NCBI RefSeq assembly: GCF_000211855.2
Contig: NC_015638.1
Span: 2,267,001-2,331,000, forward strand
DNA: 64,000 nt
Direction: 5' to 3'
Source of the DNA: Lacinutrix sp. 5H-3-7-4
GTDB taxonomy: Bacteria > Bacteroidota > Bacteroidia > Flavobacteriales > Flavobacteriaceae
A program made the position numbers and the translations under genes. Shown here in pieces: positions 53,301-61,810 of this stretch. Position 1 is the first letter of the stretch; each line of letters begins with the position of its first letter. The notes under the pieces are model-generated. The model saw only the letters and a program-made list of their open reading frames with translations. It did not search any database and had not been told where the DNA came from.

Positions 53301-56160
53301 GTGTCGTTCCAGAGTTTCTTGTCCAATCTATGTCGTCTCCACTTGTGTTATTTGTCCATAAACCGAAATCTGCTTCAAAACTTTCAGAATATGGAAAAGA
53401 AGAGACAGCACTTCCTGTACAAGGAACAGATGCCGGAGTTGTAAAGTTTTCAATTGTACTATAACTAGAAGTGTTAGTTTCGCATCGTGTTCTTACACGC
53501 ACATCATATTCTGTTTCAGCAGACAGGCCTGTAATAGTATAGCTATTTGTGGTAAGATTTGTAACAGTTGTCCATCCAGATGCTCCAGATCCAGTTTCTC
53601 TATATCTTAAATCGTAAGTTGCTGATGATACTTCAAACCAATCTACTTGTGCAGAGAATGCTGAAATGTTTGAAAATGTAATATTTGTAGGAACAGTAGT
53701 TTGGCAAGCTACATTAACGCTAATTATTTTAAAATCGTCTATAAAGAAACCATCGTTGGTTGTAGAATAGTTTTCGTTTACGTTTAATGCATCTGTTCTA
53801 AAATTGAATCTTATTTTTACGTTGTTTGAGTTAATAAGAGAAGCGTAATTGCTGGCGTCTATGGTAAATTCTTCCATAACCCAATTATCCATTCTGTCTC
53901 CGTCATAAACTTGCCCAGAACTATTAGCTTGAAAATTGGCATATGAAGAACTTTTATTATCATGACTAGTTGTTGCACTAGTTGCATTTGGCTTTGTGTA
54001 ATTTCCACAAAGTGACACCCAACTAGAACCACCATCTGGCGAACCTAAAACTTCAACAAAATCATAATTTCTTTCTATGTCCCATTTTGAATAAAACTGT
54101 ATAAGGACTTCTTCTGAATTGGTAAAATCGTAACTATTTGTGGTAGTTAATGTTTTTGTAACATTATTATTATATGTTCCTGTGCTAATAGCGTTAGATC
54201 CTGAATATGCATCAGACGTTGTGTTAATCCAACCATTAGATTGTGTCCAACCTGTTAAACCTGTAGCATCTGGATCGTGGTCGAATAATAGTGTTGGTTG
54301 ATAATATTTTTTATAGTTAGCTTCATAAATAATACCATCATCATTAGAAAGTTTAACATTGTATTGAATTTCTTGATTAGTAGTTATACTTGGATCTAAA
54401 TTTAAAGAAAATGAAACTGTTCTTTGAGACAGTACAGGCATTCCTGTTTCTGTTACAGGAGAAGATATACTTGTTATATTAGAAGAAACAGGAGTTACTG
54501 TAACTGTAAAATCACTTGCAGTTTGCCCAATACGTTCAATACCAAACTCTATATTTTCAGTTAAGTTTGTTAGATTACTTTGTGTTAAATCGTGTAGTTT
54601 GGCATATTTTCCACCATAATAAGCTGTGGCTAAGCTAATTCGCATAGAGCGTTTAGCAATAGGAATAATTGTAGAAGGTGTTGGCCAAAAACCTTCACCA
54701 CCATGCTCTGGTGTAGTTGCAATAATTGCTTGTCCTGAACCTGTAGATCCATTGTTATCTACGTCACCACCCATCATCCAATCATCTGGTATTCCATTAG
54801 ATTCGTAAAAAATAGTAGCACCATATAGATATCTATTATATCTAGTCATTTCTTCATGCCATCTGTAAAATTCGTCCTCTCTACCAGAACTATCGGTAGG
54901 CTCGCCTCCATAAGGATGCGGTACAGAGTTAGCATAAGAGTGGTTCCATACTGCAGATTTAATATTTCGTGTAGTAATAAAATCTACCATAATTTGTGTT
55001 TCTGGTTCAGACTCTGGAGCTGGTCCTCTGTACGTTCCATTTGCTCCGTTATTAGTAGATAATCCTGAAGAACCAATATCGTTTAGACCCCAATAGTAAT
55101 CGAAGTTTCTATTTAAATCGACACCTCTATTTTCTGAAGTATTTCCAGTGCCTCCGGTATTAGGTCTTAAATTTTTACGTTGAAAATAACTCCCATCATC
55201 TACTAATCCGTCTTGTCTTGCATCTAGATGTTCGTTCCATTTTAAACCATCTGGATTTACAACAGGAACAAAATATAATTCGTTATTATCTACTAATTCT
55301 TTAATTGCAGGATCTGTATCGTAATTCTCAACTAAATACCACATAAAGTACATGTTATTCATTAAAGCACTTACCTCTCTAGAGTGAATCATAGAAGTAA
55401 ATAATATTTGTGGTTTTGAGCCTTCTGGAGTTGAACTTTGATCTCCAGTAATTCTTATATAATATATAGTTTCTGGTTGCCAAAATGTTTTTCCATCTCT
55501 ATCATCTTCATTTTCAAAAGAACTTGCAGTACCTTGTCCAGAATAGGTAAGACCATTATTTGTGATTGTATTTGCTGGATTTCCCCAAGTTTTTTGTCCG
55601 GTAGAAGATGCATTTGCTTTAACAGATACAATATCTAAACTATTAGTTTGAGAGTATGTATACATGTCATCTAACTCATTTTGTACTTCTCTATACGTTA
55701 AACATCCAGCCCAATTACCTAAATTAAAGTTTTGAGGCTCTACAAAATCTATTTCATCGCAACCCGTATATTGAATAATGTTATTTGTTACAATATTTGA
55801 AATTGAAGATTTGTAATTGTTAGATTGTGCTGCTGCTCGAGATTGAGCATTTTTTAATTCGGCTTTAGCTTTAGGAAGGTCTCTTTTGGCTTTTTCGGAG
55901 TAAAATTTTTGTAAATCGTCTATTTCAACAGTAAAAGAAATATTATTTGCTCTCAATTTATTAATTTCCTTTGCAGATAAATCTAGAGAAATAGCGCCTC
56001 CTTCATGTTTGGCTCCACAATTTAAATCAATACCTTGCGAAGCAACAGTATTTGCGGTATGCTGATCTGGATGATTAATTTTAATTCGAGAATGTTTTTC
56101 CTGCGAAAAAGAAAATGTTACCATAAATAGGGCAACGAGTAGGTAAGTAATTTTTTTCAT
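50305..56160 (-). CDS. T9SS-secreted M14 zinc carboxypeptidase with repeat array
   Basis: A 1951-residue secreted protein. After the signal peptide (to FSFSQ, about 20) comes an M14 zinc carboxypeptidase: HSRE near residue 259 (zinc ligands), the substrate-binding NRGVDLNRNFDYYWG, NHSY near 406 (third zinc ligand), and TTPEHGGEGFWP holding the candidate catalytic Glu. Downstream are beta modules, fibronectin type III (about 830-915), a MAM-like domain (922-1097), HYR-like repeats (1100-1350), fourteen near-identical 28-residue CWDDYQFDTTSC repeats flanked by degenerate ones (1350-1767), a thrombospondin-type-3/MopE-like calcium motif (YYADTDGDGFGDENN) and a type A sorting domain (1870-1951). 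It should trim C-terminal residues from extracellular peptides. Confidence 0.92.
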   Translation of the reverse strand: MKKITYLLVALFMVTFSFSQEKHSRIKINHPDQHTANTVASQGIDLNCGAKHEGGAISLDLSAKEINKLRANNISFTVEIDDLQKFYSEKAKRDLPKAKAELKNAQSRAAAQSNNYKSSISNIVTNNIIQYTGCDEIDFVEPQNFNLGNWAGCLTYREVQNELDDMYTYSQTNSLDIVSVKANASSTGQKTWGNPANTITNNGLTYSGQGTASSFENEDDRDGKTFWQPETIYYIRITGDQSSTPEGSKPQILFTSMIHSREVSALMNNMYFMWYLVENYDTDPAIKELVDNNELYFVPVVNPDGLKWNEHLDARQDGLVDDGSYFQRKNLRPNTGGTGNTSENRGVDLNRNFDYYWGLNDIGSSGLSTNNGANGTYRGPAPESEPETQIMVDFITTRNIKSAVWNHSYANSVPHPYGGEPTDSSGREDEFYRWHEEMTRYNRYLYGATIFYESNGIPDDWMMGGDVDNNGSTGSGQAIIATTPEHGGEGFWPTPSTIIPIAKRSMRISLATAYYGGKYAKLHDLTQSNLTNLTENIEFGIERIGQTASDFTVTVTPVSSNITSISSPVTETGMPVLSQRTVSFSLNLDPSITTNQEIQYNVKLSNDDGIIYEANYKKYYQPTLLFDHDPDATGLTGWTQSNGWINTTSDAYSGSNAISTGTYNNNVTKTLTTTNSYDFTNSEEVLIQFYSKWDIERNYDFVEVLGSPDGGSSWVSLCGNYTKPNATSATTSHDNKSSSYANFQANSSGQVYDGDRMDNWVMEEFTIDASNYASLINSNNVKIRFNFRTDALNVNENYSTTNDGFFIDDFKIISVNVACQTTVPTNITFSNISAFSAQVDWFEVSSATYDLRYRETGSGASGWTTVTNLTTNSYTITGLSAETEYDVRVRTRCETNTSSYSTIENFTTPASVPCTGSAVSSFPYSESFEADFGLWTNNTSGDDIDWTRNSGTTPTNTTNNPDITGPSGASDGTFYIYTEASGEGTGYPNKVAYITSPCFELDGYENSQFSFDYHMFGATMGNLYVEVSTDNFATFNTVFTQIGQPNSQTTANSNPWLTETVDLSAYNGQTIKLRFHGITGSSFRSDISVDNINFTADVATSAPPVASCQNITVQLDNTGNATIIATDVDNGSTDDVAITNYSIDIDTFDCSNIGTPVNVTLTVTDAESQTDSCTATVTVVDQVNPEFVNVPGDQSFTCGNNNPTWTDPTATDNCDTTLTVVRTDSTGLNSGDTFPNGTTTISYSVTDDSGNTETASFNVNIIADSENPTAVCQNISIQLDNTGNATITASQINNGSSDNCGIASISASKTSFTCTDEGTNNVILTVTDANGNSDTCTAVVTVTLQDEPAAVNCWDNYTYNYTSCSWENQGTQPTEPTATNCWDDYQFDTTSCSWVNQGSQPTEPTATNCWDDYQFDTTSCTWVNQGSQPTEPTATNCWDDYQFDTTSCTWVNQGSQPTEPTATNCWDDYQFDTTSCSWVNQGSQPTEPTATNCWDDYQFDTTSCSWVNQGSQPTEPTATNCWDDYQFDTTSCTWVNQGSQPTEPTATNCWDDYQFDTTSCSWVNQGSQPTEPTATNCWDDYQFDTTSCSWVNQGSQPTEPTATNCWDDYQFDTTSCTWVNQGSQPTEPTATNCWDDYQFDTTSCSWVNQGSQPTEPTATNCWDDYQFDTTSCTWVNQGSQPTEPTATNCWDDYQFDTTSCSWVNQGSQPTEPTATNCWDDYQFDTTSCSWVNQGSQPTEPTATNCWDDYQFDTTSCSWVNQGSQPTEPATECYETATFNNNTCMWEVEATSSTTSYYADTDGDGFGDENNSVDDCSQPAGYVNNNTDCDDTNSNINPDATEIPQNGIDEDCNGTDETTLGTDTFITEEINISPNPFRSNINIALPLNFSNEKLTVIIYDLNGRIIHKQIGKPNSSGKLIVTGLEQLDQAPYFLRISNSRNSILHTQKLIKF
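50860..52110. repeat. 84-bp tandem repeat array inside the M14 gene
   Basis: Successive copies of the GTTTACCC element are spaced exactly 84 bases apart from 50881 to 52057 (15 positions). They encode fourteen 28-residue units CWDDYQFDTTSC[S/T]WVNQ plus GSQPTEPTATN, with degenerate units at both ends. Copies differ mainly by silent or Ser/Thr changes, so the array has been homogenised recently. Each unit has two Cys. Confidence 0.95.
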
Positions 56161-56240
56161 AGTGATTAGATTAGGGAATCTATTTAATTAGGTTAATAGG
56201 TCGCTAATGTAATAACTTTTTTGTAAAAATCATCCTTAAA

Positions 56241-56269
56241 GCGCATAAAATATCGACGAAATGCAGTTT
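56241..56269 (-). promoter_or_regulatory. Conserved upstream element of T9SS cargo genes, copy 3
   Basis: GCGCATAAAATATCGACGAA then ATGCAGTTT. The core TCGACGAAATGCA (56253-56265) begins 93 bases upstream of the start codon at 56160. Confidence 0.6.
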
Positions 56270-56328
56270 TTGATATTTCTATAAATCGTAAAATATTGAT
56301 TGTCAATTGATTATTACTGAATAATGTT

Positions 56329-56362
56329 TTGGTTTTTTTATAGGGTTATTTTTCTATATTTG
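56329..56362 (+). promoter_or_regulatory. Promoter of the 56387 gene
   Basis: TTG at 56329-56331, a 23-base spacer and TATATTTG at 56355-56362, matching the Bacteroidota consensus with a long spacer. It lies about 25 bases before the start codon. Confidence 0.6.
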
Positions 56363-56386
56363 TTGTCTAACTTTAATTAAAGAATA

Positions 56387-56995
56387 ATGAAAAAACAAGT
56401 AGCATTAGTATTAGGTTTATTTTTTTGCACTGTGATGTTTGCACAGAAAATGAAAGTGGTTAATGGAGATTTTGATTTTATTAAGGGTCAAAAAGAAGTT
56501 AACGTTGAATTTGTATACGATAACCAAAAGTTATTTAAAGATAACCAAACAAACGAAGAGTACATGGAATCGCGTTCGGCTGATTTAGAGAAAAAAAGCA
56601 GAGGTAAAGGTAAGGCTTGGGAAAAAAAATGGATTGCTTCAAGAGAGTTAATCTATGCTCCAAAATTTTTAGAGTTAATGAATAGGTATATGGAGAAAAA
56701 AAGAAACATGTACTTTCAAGAAGGATTAACAGATGCTAAATACACTTTAATTGTAGAAACTAAATGGCTTTATCCAGGTTGGAATGTTGGTGTTATGAAA
56801 AAAGGTGCTAAAGTAACTACCAATTTAAAGTTTGTTGAAACTGCTAATAGAGACAATGTGTTATTAGAGATTAATGCTAAAAATGCTCCAGGAAATAGTT
56901 TTGGTGGAACTTATAGTAACGAAGATAGAATTGGTGAAGGTTATGCTAAAACAGGAAAAACACTAGCAGGATTATTAATAAAAAAAACTAAATAG
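56387..56995 (+). CDS. Secreted protein of unknown function
   Basis: A 202-residue protein with a signal peptide (ending MFAQ at about 19). The mature protein starts KMKVVNGDFDFIKGQKEVNV and contains a Lys-rich helical stretch (RSADLEKKSRGKGKAWEKKW), then ARELIYAPKFLEL-like helix and beta strands (YTLIVETKWLYPGWNVG; KVTTNLKFVE). I do not recognise a family. It lies beside the pigment genes but on its own promoter, and a bidirectional terminator separates it from the halogenase-like gene. A link to pigment export is not supported by sequence. Confidence 0.6.
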   Translation: MKKQVALVLGLFFCTVMFAQKMKVVNGDFDFIKGQKEVNVEFVYDNQKLFKDNQTNEEYMESRSADLEKKSRGKGKAWEKKWIASRELIYAPKFLELMNRYMEKKRNMYFQEGLTDAKYTLIVETKWLYPGWNVGVMKKGAKVTTNLKFVETANRDNVLLEINAKNAPGNSFGGTYSNEDRIGEGYAKTGKTLAGLLIKKTK

Positions 56996-57020
56996 TAATA
57001 GTTCTTTTACCTTATAATTT

Positions 57021-57054
57021 AAAAGCGAGACTTATTATAAAGTTTCGCTTTTTT
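57021..57054. terminator. Bidirectional terminator overlapping a gene end
   Basis: AAAAGCGA and TCGCTTTT pair, extended by a G:T pair and ACTT/AAGT, giving a 13-bp stem. It overlaps the last codons of the minus-strand oxidoreductase gene (stop at 57035). Confidence 0.8.
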
Positions 57055-58291
57055 CTTTTTGCATATTTAACAAATGCGCCATGGCTTTAACTGCTCTGTC
57101 ATGCTTTTTTACAAAAGGATTTGTTTCATCCCAAACATAACCTGCTAAAACAGCACAAATTTGTTTTTTTACATCCAAATTTTCTGGTCTATGAAAAAAC
57201 AGAGTTTGTAAATTGCCAGTATACCATTCTTTAACATAAGTAGCAAATACATTGACACCTTGCTTCATGTAATTAGAGTATTCAATTTCCCAATCTACAG
57301 GTTTGTTATTAAGCGTTTTAGTGATAAGTTTTGCAGCTTTTAGAGCAGATTCTGTAGCAAATGTAACTCCAGAAGAGAACACTGGGTCTAAAAACTCTGC
57401 GCTATTTCCTGTTAAGGCATAGCCTTTGCCGTAAAGTTGTGTTACAGATTTTGAAAAATTCTTAATGCTTTTTGGTTCAAACAAATAAGTTTCATCTTTA
57501 AAACGCGCTTTATAATGTTTTGAAAGCGTCATCATTTTATGTAGCTTTTCTTCGGTAGTACCTTCAAAAGAATTTAAATAGTCACTTTTACCAACAAAAC
57601 CAATACTAGTTGTTCCGTTAGAAAAAGGGATAACCCATAACCAAGTATCTGTATCTAAAATATCAAATGTAATTAAAGTACCTTCAGCTCCATCAGGTCT
57701 TTTAGAGTCAGTAATATGTCCAAATATTGATGAGTGTACAGGTATTTCTGATGGTTTGTCTAAACCTAATAACCTTGGTAAAACTCTACCGTAGCCACTA
57801 GAGTCTACAATATATTTGGCGTTTATATTATATAAATTTCCGTTTTGATCTTTTGTAGTTGTTTTAGAGTTTCCTAATGCATCAAAAACGACATGAGTAA
57901 CTTCGTGCTCAAAGCTAATATCAACACCTCTTTTTATAAGCTCGTTTGCTAAAGCATTATCAAAATCTGCACGAGGTACTTGCCAAGTCCAATCCCAGCC
58001 TTTTGTGTGTTTATTACTAAAATCGAAATCACATACAATGCCGTTTTTCATAAAACGAGCACCTTTTTTTATTTCAAATTTTTCTGCTTTTAAACAATCT
58101 AGTAAACCAACCTCTTCAAAGTGATCCATACATCTAGGTAGTAAGCTTTCACCTATAACAAATCGAGGAAATTTACTTTTTTCAACAACTTTAATATTAA
58201 AGCCTTGTTTATGAAGATAAGATGCTGCTACGCATCCAGACGGTCCCGATCCTATAATTAATATATCTACATCAATTTCTGGGATATTCAT
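57035..58291 (-). CDS. Flavin-dependent halogenase-like oxidoreductase
   Basis: A 418-residue FAD-binding protein of the tryptophan-halogenase/monooxygenase superfamily. It has the dinucleotide-binding GSGPSG (14-19), GESL near 47-50, WLWVIP at 217-222 (the W-x-W-x-I-P signature of flavin-dependent halogenases), and LTGNSAEFLDPVFSSGVTFA as the second FAD motif. KKGARF at 75-80 offers a candidate for the catalytic Lys. It lies next to the tyrosine ammonia-lyase operon, so it may halogenate or hydroxylate the aryl group of a flexirubin-type pigment; chlorination is inference. Divergent from the operon. Confidence 0.78.
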   Translation of the reverse strand: MNIPEIDVDILIIGSGPSGCVAASYLHKQGFNIKVVEKSKFPRFVIGESLLPRCMDHFEEVGLLDCLKAEKFEIKKGARFMKNGIVCDFDFSNKHTKGWDWTWQVPRADFDNALANELIKRGVDISFEHEVTHVVFDALGNSKTTTKDQNGNLYNINAKYIVDSSGYGRVLPRLLGLDKPSEIPVHSSIFGHITDSKRPDGAEGTLITFDILDTDTWLWVIPFSNGTTSIGFVGKSDYLNSFEGTTEEKLHKMMTLSKHYKARFKDETYLFEPKSIKNFSKSVTQLYGKGYALTGNSAEFLDPVFSSGVTFATESALKAAKLITKTLNNKPVDWEIEYSNYMKQGVNVFATYVKEWYTGNLQTLFFHRPENLDVKKQICAVLAGYVWDETNPFVKKHDRAVKAMAHLLNMQKEKSETL

Positions 58292-58321
58292 TTTAGTATA
58301 TGCGCTTTAAATATGTTAAGT

Positions 58322-58351
58322 TTGTAAACAAAAATAACGACTTTATATTTG
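58322..58351 (+). promoter_or_regulatory. Promoter of the ammonia-lyase operon
   Basis: TTG at 58322-58324, a 19-base spacer, and TATATTTG at 58344-58351, a near-ideal Bacteroidota promoter 42 bases before the start codon. Confidence 0.75.
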
Positions 58352-58393
58352 TTATAAAGCAATTTTATAAATTTTTAGACTTAAATAACCAGC

Positions 58394-59920
58394 ATGCTAA
58401 AATTTAATGGCACATTAAATATAGACGATTTTCAAAAAATTATTATTGATAATAGTCCTTTAGAGATATCAAACTCTGTAATTGAGAAAGTAGAAAAAAG
58501 TTTTAACTTTCTTAAAGCGTTTTCAGAAAATAAAGTAATATATGGTGTAAATACAGGTTTTGGACCAATGGCACAATATAAGATTGAAGACTCTCAACGT
58601 ATTCAATTACAATATAACCTAATTAGAAGCCATGCTTCTGGTACAGGAAATCCAATTGCTCCAAAATATGTAAAAGCAGCAATGTTAGCTCGTTTAAATA
58701 CATTGTCTCTTGGTCACTCTGGAGTTCATAAATCTGTAATAGAATTAATGACAGAGCTAATTAATAGAGATATTACACCGTTAATTTATGAACATGGAGG
58801 TGTAGGAGCTAGTGGAGATTTAGTACAATTAGCACATCTAGCTTTGGTTTTAATTGGAGAAGGAGAAGTGTTTTATAAAGGAGAACTTTTAACAACACAA
58901 GAAGTTTTTAAAATAGAAAAATTAAAACCTATTGCAGTAGAGTTAAGAGAAGGATTAGCCTTAATGAATGGTACATCTGTAATGACAGGTATAGGTATTG
59001 TAAATACTATGTCTACAAGAAAATTACTAGATTGGATGGTTTCTTGTTCTGCAGCTATAAATGAAATTGTTTCTGCTTACGATGATCATTTATCTCATGA
59101 ATTAAATCATTCTAAAAAACATTTAGGGCAAAGAGAAATAGCTAAAGCAATGCGAGCACATTTAAGCGATAGCCAACTTACTAGAAAAAGAGAACATCAT
59201 TTATATAAAAACAATGATGACACATCTGTATTTAAAGAAAAAGTACAAGAGTATTACTCGCTAAGATGCGTACCTCAAATTTTAGGCCCAGTATTAGATA
59301 CTTTAAATAGCGTAGAAAAAATACTAATAGAAGAAGTAAATTCTGCAAACGATAACCCAATTGTTGATGTAGAAAAAGAGCACGTGTATCACGGCGGAAA
59401 TTTCCATGGAGATTACGTCTCATTAGAAATGGATAAACTAAAAATAGTAGTTGCAAAGCTTAGTATGCTATCAGAAAGGCAATTAAATTATTTATTAAAC
59501 TCTAGATTAAACGATATTTTGCCACCATTTGTAAATCTAGGTAAATTAGGTTTAAATTTTGGTATGCAAGGAGTACAGTTTACAGCGACCTCTACAACAG
59601 CTGAAAATCAAACACTTTCTAACCCAATGTATGTACATAGTATTCCTAATAATAACGATAATCAAGATGTTGTTAGTATGGGAACCAATGCAGCACTAAT
59701 TACAAAAAAAGTAATTGAAAATGCTTTTGAAGTTGTTGCTATAGAATTAATAACAATTGTTCAAGCAATAGAGTACTTAAATGTACAGGACAAAGTCTCT
59801 AAAAAAACAAGGCAAATGTATGATGAGATTAGAAAAATTGTGCCCGCTTTTAAAGAAGACGTAATTATGTATCCATATGTTAACCTTGTTAAAAAATATA
59901 TATTAAATAATAAAATTTAA
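58394..59920 (+). CDS. Aromatic amino acid ammonia-lyase, probable tyrosine ammonia-lyase
   Basis: Forms 4-coumarate from tyrosine as the starter for flexirubin/aryl-polyene pigment. The 508-residue MIO enzyme has the Ala-Ser-Gly triad at 139-141 (GGVGASGDLVQ) that self-cyclises to MIO, the catalytic Tyr at 50 (VIYGVNTGFG), the conserved NLIRSHASGTG, and NSANDNPIVDV plus FHGDYVSLEMDKLK. It is strongly similar to the characterised F. johnsoniae tyrosine ammonia-lyase as I recall it. The Ser-His pair at 79-80 resembles histidine ammonia-lyases, so substrate choice needs context; no hut genes are near. First gene of the pigment operon. Confidence 0.85.
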   Translation: MLKFNGTLNIDDFQKIIIDNSPLEISNSVIEKVEKSFNFLKAFSENKVIYGVNTGFGPMAQYKIEDSQRIQLQYNLIRSHASGTGNPIAPKYVKAAMLARLNTLSLGHSGVHKSVIELMTELINRDITPLIYEHGGVGASGDLVQLAHLALVLIGEGEVFYKGELLTTQEVFKIEKLKPIAVELREGLALMNGTSVMTGIGIVNTMSTRKLLDWMVSCSAAINEIVSAYDDHLSHELNHSKKHLGQREIAKAMRAHLSDSQLTRKREHHLYKNNDDTSVFKEKVQEYYSLRCVPQILGPVLDTLNSVEKILIEEVNSANDNPIVDVEKEHVYHGGNFHGDYVSLEMDKLKIVVAKLSMLSERQLNYLLNSRLNDILPPFVNLGKLGLNFGMQGVQFTATSTTAENQTLSNPMYVHSIPNNNDNQDVVSMGTNAALITKKVIENAFEVVAIELITIVQAIEYLNVQDKVSKKTRQMYDEIRKIVPAFKEDVIMYPYVNLVKKYILNNKI

Positions 59921-59924
59921 TATT

Positions 59925-61061
59925 ATGAATTCAAGAACATTTAAAATTACATTACTAACAGTTTTATTATCATTTAGTTTTGTTTTTGCACAAAAACTAG
60001 CTTTAGCAAACCAAGAAGGGAAATTTGGTTACATTAATAAAACAGGAGAATTTAAAATAAAACCAAAATTTAAAAATGCTAAAAACTTTTCTGAAGATGT
60101 AGCACAAGCATCAATAGATGGAAAACTTTGGGGTTATATAAATAGACAAGGCGAGTGGGTTGTGCAACCTAAATTTAAAAAATCAAAAGCCTTCAACTCT
60201 GGAATAGCAATGGCAGTTTTAAATAAAAACTGGATTTATATAAATACAAAAGGCGAACAAGTATTAAGTGATTTAAAGACTGATAAAATTTATGATTTTT
60301 CTGAAGGTTTAGCAATATATAGAGAAAACGATAAAGTAGGTTTTATAAATACCAAAGGAGATATAGTCATTAAACCAAAATATAAAAAAGCATTTCCTTT
60401 TTTAGATGGATATTCAAAAGTTTTAGAAGGCGATAAATGGGGTGTTATAGATAAAAACGGAAACTATTATATTAAAACAGAATATGATGGCGTAAGTAAA
60501 GTATATAATAACTTAGTTACTGCAAAAAAAGGAGAGCAAAATGGTTTAATAGTAAACGGAACTTTTAAAGCTGTTGATGGCGCAGAAAAAGTTTGGGACT
60601 TTTCAGTAAATCCAGAAATAGCATATGCTAAAAAAGATGGCAAAATAGGATTTATAAATAAAAATGGAGATTGGATAGTAGAACCTCAATTTGATAAGGT
60701 AAGAGCTTTTGTAAATGGATTAGCACCTGTATTAAAAAATAAAAAATGGGGATATATTGATACATCAGGAACCTTGGTTATACCACATCAATATAGAGAT
60801 GCAGAAATTTTTAGTAAAGATGGTTTAGCGCCAGTAAAACTTAATAAATTTTGGGGATTTATAGATAAAACAGGAAAGCTTGTAATTGAAGATAGATATG
60901 CAATTACAGCTGGTGGTTTTAGTATTTTTAAAAAAAATAACCAAAAAGGATTTATTGACGGCTTAGCCAGAGTAAAAGACAAAAAAACATGGGTTTATAT
61001 TAATACTAAAGGAGAAGTATTAAATAATACCAATTATAAACATTTAGAATTATTTAATTAA
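59925..61061 (+). CDS. WG-repeat protein in the pigment operon
   Basis: A 378-residue exported protein (signal ending VFAQ near residue 22) built of about ten WG-type beta repeats (GKLWGYINRQGEWVVQPKFK, DKWGVIDKNGNYYIKTEYD, KKWGYIDTSGTLVIPHQYR). It is read four bases after the ammonia-lyase gene, and its stop overlaps the fabG-like ATG by one base, so it is truly inside the operon. WG repeats are beta-propeller-like binding modules, common in surface proteins. Its role in pigment synthesis or export is unknown. Confidence 0.85.
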   Translation: MNSRTFKITLLTVLLSFSFVFAQKLALANQEGKFGYINKTGEFKIKPKFKNAKNFSEDVAQASIDGKLWGYINRQGEWVVQPKFKKSKAFNSGIAMAVLNKNWIYINTKGEQVLSDLKTDKIYDFSEGLAIYRENDKVGFINTKGDIVIKPKYKKAFPFLDGYSKVLEGDKWGVIDKNGNYYIKTEYDGVSKVYNNLVTAKKGEQNGLIVNGTFKAVDGAEKVWDFSVNPEIAYAKKDGKIGFINKNGDWIVEPQFDKVRAFVNGLAPVLKNKKWGYIDTSGTLVIPHQYRDAEIFSKDGLAPVKLNKFWGFIDKTGKLVIEDRYAITAGGFSIFKKNNQKGFIDGLARVKDKKTWVYINTKGEVLNNTNYKHLELFN

Positions 61062-61792
61062 TGAAGTGTGTTCTAGTAACAGGAGGATCAAGAGGAATAG
61101 GTAAAGCAATTAGTATACAACTTGCAAAAGATTCCGATTACCATATTATAATAAATTACAATAGTAACGAGGCTGAAGCTAAAGATACTTTAGAAAAAGT
61201 AAAGGCAGCAGGAAATACTGGAGAAATAATACAATTTAACGTTAGTGATTTTGACGACGTTAAAACAAAATTAGATGCTTGGCAGGAAGTAAATAAAGAT
61301 GCGATTGTCGAGGTTGTAATTAATAATGCAGGAATTACAAAAGATGGTTTATTTATGTGGATGCCAAAAGAGGATTGGCATAATGTAATAAACACCTCAC
61401 TTAATGGTTTTTTTAACGTAACAAATTATTTTATACAAAAAATGTTACGCAACCGTTACGGTAGAATTGTAAATTTAGCTTCTGTTTCAGGAGTAAAAGG
61501 AACACCAGGACAAACTAATTACTCTGCAGCAAAAGGAGCAATTGTCGCAGCTACAAAAGCATTATCTCAAGAGGTTGCAAAAAGAAACATTACAGTAAAT
61601 GCTGTAGCACCAGGTTTTATTAAGTCTGATATGACTTCAGATTTAGATGAAAAAGAATTAAAAAAACTTGTACCAGCTAATAGATTTGGTGAGGCACAAG
61701 AAGTAGCAGATTTAGTATCATTTTTAGTTTCAAAAAAAGCATCTTATATTACAGGCGAAGTAATTAATATAAATGGAGGTATATACTCATAA
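61061..61792 (+). CDS. fabG: 3-ketoacyl-ACP reductase-like SDR
   Basis: A 243-residue short-chain dehydrogenase/reductase: TGGSRGIGKA (NADP binding), NNAG, catalytic Ser in LASVSGVKG, YSAAK (Tyr-x-x-x-Lys), and the end TGEVININGG. It reduces 3-ketoacyl-ACP during chain extension. It is a pathway-specific copy, not necessarily the housekeeping FabG. Its ATG shares one base with the upstream stop codon. Confidence 0.9.
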   Translation: MKCVLVTGGSRGIGKAISIQLAKDSDYHIIINYNSNEAEAKDTLEKVKAAGNTGEIIQFNVSDFDDVKTKLDAWQEVNKDAIVEVVINNAGITKDGLFMWMPKEDWHNVINTSLNGFFNVTNYFIQKMLRNRYGRIVNLASVSGVKGTPGQTNYSAAKGAIVAATKALSQEVAKRNITVNAVAPGFIKSDMTSDLDEKELKKLVPANRFGEAQEVADLVSFLVSKKASYITGEVININGGIYS

Positions 61793-61810
61793 TTTATTTC
61801 TAATTAATTT

